Below, piece after piece: positions 58,482 through 64,000 of a DNA stretch of 64,000 nt (positions are counted from its first letter, which is position 1; each line of letters begins with the position of its first letter). The DNA comes from Fortiea sp. LEGE XX443 (GTDB taxonomy: Bacteria > Cyanobacteriota > Cyanobacteriia > Cyanobacteriales > Nostocaceae). Position numbers and translations under genes: made by a program. The notes under the pieces are model-generated. The model did not search any database. It was not told the DNA's origin and was given only the letters and a program-made list of their open reading frames with translations. Location: contig NZ_JADEXZ010000019.1 of NCBI RefSeq assembly GCF_015206815.1, positions 1 through 64,000 on the forward strand, given 5' to 3'.

Positions 58482-59003
58482 TTACTTTAACTTGATCAAA
58501 GGTTTTAGCCATTCGCCTTTTTCAGTCAATACACCTGTAATATAGTTTTGAAATCCAGGTAATCCGCCATGCTTGTTCCAATGTTCATTAAAATCATTGT
58601 TATTTGCTAAATAATGAGCTTTTCCGTCTGGAGGAAAATTAATTGAGTAACCAAATATTTCTTTGTTATGCGGAAGATTTTTCAAATCATGTGTATGGGA
58701 AAGATTTTTCAAATCATTTGCTCTCCAAATTATTTCCACTAGACGACCAATGCTAAAGTCATGACCAGAACCATCATCATAAACAGTGTCATTAAAAAAT
58801 TGAACAACATGCGTTATGTGGGCGTGTTGTCTGATAATGAGGAGATCACCTTCTTCTGGCTTTTCTGCATTAGCTTCATTTCCCTTTCTCCAATGCAAGA
58901 TAACTATTTTTGAGGTTTCATCTATTTTATAATCCCAGAATTTAATTCTATCATCTTGACAATTTACGTTTTTACTCCACTTTAATCTAGCTAAATCAAT
59001 CAT
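58482..59003 (-). CDS. Hypothetical protein with duplicated nonapeptide
   Basis: 173 residues, soluble, aromatic and His-rich (FWDYKIDETSKIVILHWRKG near the start; HITHVVQFFND). It contains a tandem nine-residue repeat (DLKNLSHTH then DLKNLPHNK) made by a 27-nt DNA repeat (aagatttttcaaatcat at 58674 and 58701). I do not recognise a domain; the WRKG...DLLIIRQHAHITHVV pattern could be a PUA- or EVE-like nucleic-acid fold, but that is a guess. AT-rich, in an accessory island, so probably horizontally acquired. Confidence 0.6.
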   Translation of the reverse strand: MIDLARLKWSKNVNCQDDRIKFWDYKIDETSKIVILHWRKGNEANAEKPEEGDLLIIRQHAHITHVVQFFNDTVYDDGSGHDFSIGRLVEIIWRANDLKNLSHTHDLKNLPHNKEIFGYSINFPPDGKAHYLANNNDFNEHWNKHGGLPGFQNYITGVLTEKGEWLKPLIKLK

Positions 59004-59314
59004 TACTATCTCTACCTCATTCTCATAAATATAATTTTATATTTCCCTATAATCTGGTTGAACTAACATGTGTAGGTAAGATTTAAGTTGAATAGGAGTT
59101 TAAAATATGCACATGCAGGAAGTATGTTTTTTTGAAATGAATACAATTAAAAGGTGAAGCGATCGCACATCACCATAAAATAAACGTCTCATCTAGCAAC
59201 ACATGGCAGAAATTGTCACCCTTCAACCGCCGCTTTCACACATCGGTGTTTAGAAGGCGCTCAAAAAGTTAGAATCAAAATTGATATATTTACTCCACAT
59301 ATAACAGAACAAAA
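59004..59314. other. Leader of the toxin-antitoxin island with a direct-repeat copy
   Basis: The segment taaacgtctcatctagcaac (59180-59203 region) recurs with one change at 59819-59842, on the other side of hicBA. A gcgatcgc octamer lies at 59159. A promoter for hicB should be in the last 80 bases. Confidence 0.5.
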
Positions 59315-59542
59315 ATGAAGCAAAAAACACAAATGACTGCTATTATTGAGCGCGAAGGGAATGGCTATGTAGCACTCTGTCCTGAATTAGATATAGCCAG
59401 CCAAGGTGACACAATTGAAGAAGCACGAACTAATCTAGTTGAAGCGTTGGAATTGTTTTTTGAGACAGCATCACCTTCTGAAATTCAGGAAAGATTGCAC
59501 ACAGAAATTTTTATTACACGCTTAGAGGTAAGTATTGGCTAA
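59315..59542 (+). CDS. hicB: HicB-like antitoxin
   Basis: 75 residues with the HicB fold pattern: MTAIIEREGNGYVALCPEL, then DIASQGDTIEEARTNLVEAL (partly degraded RNase-H-like domain) and a short tail. It neutralises the HicA RNase, whose gene starts within its last codons (59535, 8-bp overlap). The antitoxin-first order is common. It lacks the ribbon-helix-helix tail seen in longer HicB, so autoregulation may differ. Codon use matches the AT-rich island. Confidence 0.85.
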   Translation: MKQKTQMTAIIEREGNGYVALCPELDIASQGDTIEEARTNLVEALELFFETASPSEIQERLHTEIFITRLEVSIG

Positions 59543-59759
59543 ACTGCGTGTTCTTTCTGCCAGGGAAGTCTGCCGTATTCTTGAAGAGAATGGCTTTATA
59601 CAAGTACGTCAGCGTGGTAGCCACATTATTATGCAGATGCAAACAGAAGATTCAACAATTACAGTTCCTGTTCCTAATTACGAAGAGTTACGCATCGGTA
59701 CTTTGCGTTCTATCATTCGTCAGTCAGGTTTACCTCGCGCTCTATTTGAGGTCACTTAA
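59535..59759 (+). CDS. hicA: HicA-like mRNA interferase toxin
   Basis: 74 residues, TTG start overlapping hicB by 8 bases. The double-stranded-RNA-binding-like fold with the catalytic His is clear: SAREVCRILEENGFIQVRQ, then RGSHIIMQ. The end PNYEELRIGTLRSIIRQSGL is typical of the family. It would cleave mRNA when free of HicB. All expected residues appear intact. No further ribosome site is needed because translation should be coupled to hicB. Confidence 0.87.
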   Translation: MAKLRVLSAREVCRILEENGFIQVRQRGSHIIMQMQTEDSTITVPVPNYEELRIGTLRSIIRQSGLPRALFEVT

Positions 59760-59760
59760 A

Positions 59761-59866
59761 AGTAAACGTAAATTATGCTGAATTGCCCATCACCAAAAAA
59801 TACAGATACAATCAAAATTAAACGTCTCACCTAGCAACACAAAGTAAACGTCAACTATGCTGAGTG
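59761..59866 (+). repeat. Duplicated 25-bp leader around the next antitoxin start
   Basis: agtaaacgtaaattatgctg at 59761 recurs as agtaaacgtcaactatgctg at 59842, 81 bases later. The second copy includes the antitoxin's ATG; the first would start a 13-codon decoy. Between them lies the second copy of the taaacgtctca-Y-ctagcaac repeat. Confidence 0.75.
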
Positions 59867-60108
59867 GAATTAAACAAAAGGCTATTGTCGGTAAACACGG
59901 CAAAATTGAACTGTCTACTACAGAACTACCAGAAGGAACTGTTGTAGAAGTCATAGTTTTAGTGGAGCAGCAAACTGAAGAAGATGAAACTACTTATCTT
60001 CTCAAATCAGAAGCTAATAAAAAACATCTACTTAAAGCTTTAGAAAATGTAGAACAAGGAAATCTCATCTATGTTGATTTAGATGAATATGAAAAAAATA
60101 GCATTTGA
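59857..60108 (+). CDS. Antitoxin of a YoeB-type system
   Basis: 83 residues. The N-terminal part (GIKQKAIVGKHGKIELSTTE) has the look of an AbrB/MazE-like DNA-binding segment, the C-terminal part (LLKSEANKKHLLKALENVEQ, then IYVDLDEYEKNS) the toxin-binding region of YefM-like antitoxins. The following toxin gene starts 20 bases before its stop. Because that toxin carries an in-frame stop, this antitoxin may now stand alone, or protect against a homologous toxin elsewhere. Confidence 0.7.
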   Translation: MLSGIKQKAIVGKHGKIELSTTELPEGTVVEVIVLVEQQTEEDETTYLLKSEANKKHLLKALENVEQGNLIYVDLDEYEKNSI

Positions 60109-60349
60109 ATCGGAAGCTTTTGAAGAATTTGGTCAATGGACAAAAGAAGGTAAGAAGGTTTTCAAGAAAATATTAGATTTGATTAAAGATATCCAAAGAG
60201 AACCATTTTCAGGAATTGGTAAGTCTGAACCTCTTAAATATGAATTACAAGGTTACTAGTCAAGGCGGATTACAGATGAACATAGGTTAATTTACAAAAT
60301 AGAAGACGATGTACTGATTATTCTTTCATGCAAATATCATTATGAATAA
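60089..60349 (+). pseudogene. YoeB-like toxin with in-frame TAG
   Basis: 86 codons in one frame, interrupted at codon 57 by TAG (60257-60259). The text reads ...PLKYELQGY-stop-SRRITDEHRLIYKIE... and ends SCKYHYE. In YoeB toxins this place is a conserved Trp in GYWSRRI, so a single TGG to TAG change explains the stop. Both halves are otherwise well preserved: the catalytic Arg and His of SRRITDEHR and the C-terminal KYHY. The short 56-residue product would lack these and be inactive. Amber readthrough is the alternative and would give a full toxin. Confidence 0.85.
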
Positions 60350-60361
60350 TGAAAATACTGT

Positions 60362-60976
60362 ATGACTCAAGCAATACAAAGGCAGCTAACATTTGATGAA
60401 TTTATTGTATGGTATCCAGAAAATTCGGATACACGTTACGAACTACACGATGGAGTAATTGTTGAGATGCCTAAACCAACAGGAACACATTCTAATGTAG
60501 CAGGATTTGTATCTGGTACATTGTTTGCAGAAATTTTACACTGCCAATTAGCTTACTCGATTCCTAAAGAATGTGTTATCAAAGTAGAAAATTCTAGCTA
60601 TGAACCTGATGTAATTTTGCTTGACAAACAACAAGTAGCTAATCATGAAAGTCGTTGGAAAAAAGAATCTATAATTACTTTAGGTAGTTCTATCCCTTTA
60701 ATTGTTGAAGTTGTATCCACTAATTGGAGTGATGATTATGCTCTGAAAATGGATGCTTATGAATATTTAGGAATTTCTGAATATTGGATTGTTGATTATT
60801 TAGCTTTAGGTGGGCGGAAGTTTATTGGTAATCCTAAACGTCCTACTATATCAGTCAATAATTTAGTTAACGGAGAATATCAAGTCACGCAGTTTCGTAA
60901 TGATGAAAAAATTATTTCATCAGTCTTTCCTAATTTAGAAATAACTGCTAATCAAATATTCCAGGCTGCTATATAA
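60362..60976 (+). CDS. Uma2 family (DUF820) putative endonuclease
   Basis: 204 residues, PD-(D/E)XK-like fold. The pattern is RYELHDGVIVEMPKPTGTHS, SYEPDVILLDK (the Asp) and PLIVEVVSTNWSDDYALKMD (Glu-x-Val and the helix). Members are abundant in cyanobacteria, often linked to DNA-modifying or mobile contexts, with unclear activity. It begins 12 bases after the toxin frame ends and shares the AT-rich bias of the island. Confidence 0.88.
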   Translation: MTQAIQRQLTFDEFIVWYPENSDTRYELHDGVIVEMPKPTGTHSNVAGFVSGTLFAEILHCQLAYSIPKECVIKVENSSYEPDVILLDKQQVANHESRWKKESIITLGSSIPLIVEVVSTNWSDDYALKMDAYEYLGISEYWIVDYLALGGRKFIGNPKRPTISVNNLVNGEYQVTQFRNDEKIISSVFPNLEITANQIFQAAI

Positions 60977-60999
60977 GCAAGAGCAAGATTATAAAAATT

Positions 61000-61920
61000 T
61001 CAGGCTGGAGACGAAATAGTAGAAATTGCCGTACGTCGTTTGAAAATAATAATCTGATTACCAACAATCGGGTTTCGTGCGATTAATCTGTCTTGAGAAT
61101 CGAGAATTTCTAAATGGCTAAAATTTAGTTCTTGAGAACGTTGTAATATTTCAGATGCAAGTTTGTCTTGTTGAGATTCTTTGAGGGTATACCAATCATC
61201 ATTAATTTTGACCGTTAGATTGCTAGTGCGGAAGTTAGCTTGAATTGACTGTATCAGACCAGAGGCAAAGCGATCGCTAATTTCTGCGACTTGATTCTCG
61301 ATAGATGCAATCAAAATTTGTTCTGGTGTCAATTCTACGGCTGGTGTTGGTACTGGTTCCGGTTCCGGTGTCGGTGGAAGAGTGGCTTCCGGTTCTGGGG
61401 TCGGCGTGGGAGTCACTTCTGGTTCTGGTTCTGGTAGTGGCGTAATTTCTTCTGGTGGTTGCGGTTCTGATGCGGTTGACTCTGGTGGAGTAGTTACCGT
61501 TGGCGTGGATATAGGAACTTCTTCAACCGGGGGAGTAATTGCTATTTCAGTCGGTTTACTTGTAAAAACAGTAGAAGTTGTCCAAACCAAAATCACGGCA
61601 ATTCCAGCAATAATTCCTGTCAAAGCCTTATCTGACAACTGGTTTGAGAAATTGGTGGGTAACAAAGACCGAATTTTAGCTAACAGTCCACTCCAAATCA
61701 ACTGTAGCTGCTGCCAAACACTTGGAGTTTCTTGCTCTCCTGATGATTCAGCCTCCAGTTTTACCACAGTCGTCTCTAAAACCCCAATCGTTCCCCTAAG
61801 AATTCGGATAATAGCCGCCTTCCAAATTGGCTGCTCTCTCTGGTAAGGTGCTTGAGAAGACCGATTCCTTTCCGGTTCAGGAGAAGCAGGGGGTTGCGAA
61901 TTCTGATTGTCTTGTGACAT
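61000..61920 (-). CDS. Hypothetical single-pass protein with Pro/Glu/Thr linker
   Basis: 306 residues. A polar N-terminal part (1-100), one transmembrane helix near 103-122 (ALTGIIAGIAVILVWTTSTV), a long Pro/Glu/Thr-rich linker (about 130-195, EPEPEVTPTPTPEPE) and a compact C-terminal domain (about 200-300, LTPEQILIASIENQVAEISD, then DDWYTLKESQQDKLASEILQ). The C-terminal domain should face outside the cytoplasm. No known family; similar layouts occur in several cyanobacterial proteins. It is convergent with the Uma2 gene. Confidence 0.65.
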   Translation of the reverse strand: MSQDNQNSQPPASPEPERNRSSQAPYQREQPIWKAAIIRILRGTIGVLETTVVKLEAESSGEQETPSVWQQLQLIWSGLLAKIRSLLPTNFSNQLSDKALTGIIAGIAVILVWTTSTVFTSKPTEIAITPPVEEVPISTPTVTTPPESTASEPQPPEEITPLPEPEPEVTPTPTPEPEATLPPTPEPEPVPTPAVELTPEQILIASIENQVAEISDRFASGLIQSIQANFRTSNLTVKINDDWYTLKESQQDKLASEILQRSQELNFSHLEILDSQDRLIARNPIVGNQIIIFKRRTAISTISSPA

Positions 61921-62050
61921 GGAACTTTCACCAAAAGCAGCGAATCAAAGACAAACAACGTATATGAGACTGCTGCTGTCTCTTCTGCCTTAATGTATCA
62001 CTTCATTGCTCTTGACTTCGGCTAAACTGACTATTTATTGAATTGGGTGA

Positions 62051-62206
62051 GTTCGTTCTGTAGGACGTTCTGAGTGGACAGATTACTCTGCTTCTAGTTT
62101 GAGTTTTGCTGCTTATGAAGTGTATCCAGATAGAATAGAAGTTAATGCGATCACTACTGATAAGCGCGTGTTTGATCAGGGTACTATTCAGATTAAAACT
62201 GTTTAA
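62051..62206 (+). pseudogene. C-terminal remnant of a lost gene
   Basis: 51 codons read RSEWTDYSASSLSFAAYEVY, then PDRIEVNAITTDKRVFDQGT and IQIKTV before a stop at 62204-62206. An in-frame TGA lies at 62048-62050 and there is no start codon. The sequence is protein-like and reads as the beta-strand end of a cyanobacterial enzyme, perhaps a metallophosphoesterase; that assignment is uncertain. Confidence 0.5.
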
Positions 62207-62319
62207 TCAAGTTGGTTAAAATTTCGCGCATAGACGCGAAGCGGCTTCACGAAGGGAAGGTGTAAAGTTAACAATGGATATTATCCACTAAATCAATTAA
62301 GTTAAATTTGGTGATAGCT

Positions 62320-63756
62320 ATGAGAGTCAAGCGCCTAAAAATGCAGTCATTTCGTGGAATTGGCGATTTGACATTGGATTTCGATGAAAGTGAGCCAACG
62401 GTACTTATAGGTATTAACGGGGTAGGCAAATCAAGTATTCTTGATTGTATTGCTATTTTTATGTCACAGATGACAGCGCATATTCAAATATCTTCTGAGA
62501 CAATACGTTTTTTTAGTAATAAAGATATCAACAATTGCAGAGAAGAAACACACAATGAAATTACATTGCTCATAAATAGTTCACCTGAAATATTTTTAAA
62601 TATAACGAAGATTAAAACAGGTGATAATCAAGAATTAAATATAATAGATAGAGAACTTTTTCAGATTGGCCTTTTGATAAAAGAAAAATTACAACTAATA
62701 TCCAATAATGAATATCATAAATTTCAACCTATATTAAGTTCGATATCACCAATCATTGATAGTACGGTTTTTAAAAATCCTCCTTCTGATACTGATACCC
62801 CTTCTATTCTTTCTAGTCTTCAATACTCGAAAGGTCTACAAACTGCGATTGATGACCTACGTCTTCAGTTAAAAACTGTTCCTGAATCTAGTATTCCTCT
62901 AGTAGTTTACTACCCTGTAAATCGTGCTGTTTTTGATATGCCTCTAGAGATTTCAGAGAACTATTTGTTTAAACAATTAGATGCCTATGAAGAAGCCTTA
63001 ACAGGAGGAAAAATAGATTTTAAAACTTTTTTTGAATGGTTTAGAAATCGAGAAGATTTAGAGAATGAAATACGAAGGGATAACTCTGATTATCGAGATA
63101 AACAATTAGAAGGAGTGAGACAAGCTATATCTTCATTAATACCAGATTTTTCAAACCTGCGAGTTCAACGTTCACCTCTAAGAATGACTGTACAGAAAAA
63201 AGGTGAAGAACTTATAGTTAATCAACTATCTGATGGAGAAAAATGTTTATTAGCAATGGTAGGAGATTTAGCTAGACGTTTGGCAATTGCTAACCCAGGT
63301 TTATCAGAGCCTCTTCAAGGTAGTGGGATTGTTTTAATTGATGAAATTGAATTGCACCTACACCCCAAATGGCAACGAGAAATTATTCCAGCTTTAACAA
63401 GAACTTTTCCTAATTGTCAGTTTATTGTGACTACTCATTCGCCGCAAGTAGTGAGTCATGTTAAGCCTGAAGGAATTTATATTTTAGAAAAGACTGATGA
63501 AGGTGTTATTGCTAAAAGACCAGAAAGTTCTTTTGGTAGAGATAGCAATCAAATTTTAGAAGATTTAATGGATGTTCCAGCACGTCCACAAAATATTAAA
63601 GATAGACTTTTAGAATTATTTCGGTTAATTGATGCGGGAGATTTGGTAGGTGCGAGGGAGTTACGTCAACAGTTAGCCTCCGAAATTGGCGCAGATGAAC
63701 CAGACTTTGTGAAAGCAGATGTACTGATACGGCGTAAGGAAATTCTTGGCCGATGA
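62320..63756 (+). CDS. AAA/SMC-type ATPase, Septu PtuA-like
   Basis: 478 residues from the ATG at 62320 (an in-frame GTG lies 12 bases upstream). An ABC/SMC-type ATPase head: RVKRLKMQSFRGIGDLTLDF, Walker A GINGVGKSS at 31-39, signature LSDGEKCLLAM at 303-313, Walker B VLIDEIELHLHP at 338-349 and switch TTHSPQVVSHV. A helical insertion of about 250 residues with variable sequence separates Walker A from the signature. The HNH gene overlaps its stop by 4 bases (ATGA). The pair matches the anti-phage Septu type (PtuA+PtuB). A palindromic repeat (62222-62262) lies upstream. Confidence 0.85.
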   Translation: MRVKRLKMQSFRGIGDLTLDFDESEPTVLIGINGVGKSSILDCIAIFMSQMTAHIQISSETIRFFSNKDINNCREETHNEITLLINSSPEIFLNITKIKTGDNQELNIIDRELFQIGLLIKEKLQLISNNEYHKFQPILSSISPIIDSTVFKNPPSDTDTPSILSSLQYSKGLQTAIDDLRLQLKTVPESSIPLVVYYPVNRAVFDMPLEISENYLFKQLDAYEEALTGGKIDFKTFFEWFRNREDLENEIRRDNSDYRDKQLEGVRQAISSLIPDFSNLRVQRSPLRMTVQKKGEELIVNQLSDGEKCLLAMVGDLARRLAIANPGLSEPLQGSGIVLIDEIELHLHPKWQREIIPALTRTFPNCQFIVTTHSPQVVSHVKPEGIYILEKTDEGVIAKRPESSFGRDSNQILEDLMDVPARPQNIKDRLLELFRLIDAGDLVGARELRQQLASEIGADEPDFVKADVLIRRKEILGR

Positions 63757-64000
63757 AGTACATAAAAAAAGGTGAGGAGCCAGAAAAATTTTCAGCGTGG
63801 AAGGCTCTAGTAAATGATGATTGGCAACCTAGTTGGGATAATAATTTTCAATCGCCAGAAAAACCTATTGTGCATGATGGACTACTAAAAGAGCAAGGAT
63901 ATATCTGTTGCTATTGTGGGATGCGGATAACTAGAGCAACTAGCCATATAGAACACTTCAAACCTCGCAGTAAGTATCCTCATTTGGCACTGGAATACAC
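63753..64000 (+). CDS. HNH nuclease, Septu PtuB-like (truncated by window end)
   Basis: The first 82 codons lie in the window. The product begins MKYIKKGEEPEKFSAWKALV and contains QGYICCYCGMRITRATSHIE with the Cys cluster Cys52, Cys53, Cys55 and then His65-x2-His68 in SHIEHFKPRSKYP, the start of an HNH/zinc module of the TIGR02646 kind. The start codon overlaps the ATPase stop, so they are translationally coupled. It should cut nucleic acid when the ATPase senses infection. The C-terminus is not visible. Confidence 0.82.
   Translation, partial: MKYIKKGEEPEKFSAWKALVNDDWQPSWDNNFQSPEKPIVHDGLLKEQGYICCYCGMRITRATSHIEHFKPRSKYPHLALEY

Overview
The window comes from a filamentous, heterocyst-forming cyanobacterium of the Nostoc/Anabaena/Trichormus group. 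The evidence is dense HIP1 octamers (gcgatcgc) on both strands, heptameric short tandem repeats (STRRs), an NblA phycobilisome-degradation protein, the dark-operative chlorophyll genes chlL and chlN, plastoquinone and ABC1-kinase genes, and many Ser/Thr kinases. I found no rRNA, tRNA, CRISPR array or intact insertion sequence.

Layout. 1-8.4 kb: a DUF3352 membrane protein, an M1 aminopeptidase with HEAT repeats, a small secreted protein, a secreted-protein gene broken by a MITE-like element, and an ABC1/UbiB kinase. 8.4-13.7 kb: surface and export genes, namely a small membrane protein, a TPS-type filamentous haemagglutinin, two small Cys-tailed proteins and a Tat-exported PhoD. 13.7-24.4 kb: mostly housekeeping, with an Orn/Lys/Arg decarboxylase, a diguanylate cyclase, a TIGR00725 protein, the plastoquinone prenyltransferase, Ppx/GppA, an ATP-grasp ligase and an alanine-glyoxylate-type aminotransferase. 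24.5-33.4 kb: an HPP membrane protein, AnmK, a Ser/Thr kinase, nblA, and a leftward cluster of a DUF6825-like protein, an ABC1 kinase and a PP2C phosphatase. 34-44 kb: a lipoprotein and its partner, a TetR regulator beside an adenylate-forming enzyme, tandem zinc-ribbon Ser/Thr kinases, a secreted protein and a haem-oxygenase-fold protein. 44-53.5 kb: an 1840-residue Ser/Thr kinase-ATPase-GAF-histidine kinase, a rhodanese, a GAF-LuxR regulator and PBP2. 54-58.4 kb: a TIGR02450 protein and the chlL-DUF5331-chlN operon with a clear terminator. 58.4-64 kb: an accessory island with an unknown protein, HicBA, an antitoxin plus a YoeB toxin gene with an in-frame stop, a Uma2 nuclease, gene remnants, and a Septu-like ATPase/HNH defence pair cut by the window end.

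The most informative observations are: (i) a 156-bp MITE-like element splitting a secreted-protein gene so exactly that its removal restores the reading frame; (ii) a 163-bp copy in opposite orientation 48 kb away that supplies the stop codon of another gene; (iii) a toxin gene whose conserved Trp codon has become TAG; (iv) STRR heptamers accommodated in frame inside four conserved genes; (v) two adjacent small proteins ending in the same K-[KQ]-L-x3-C-x8-C pattern; (vi) the Septu-like pair. All functions are read from motifs by eye and none was confirmed by database search.
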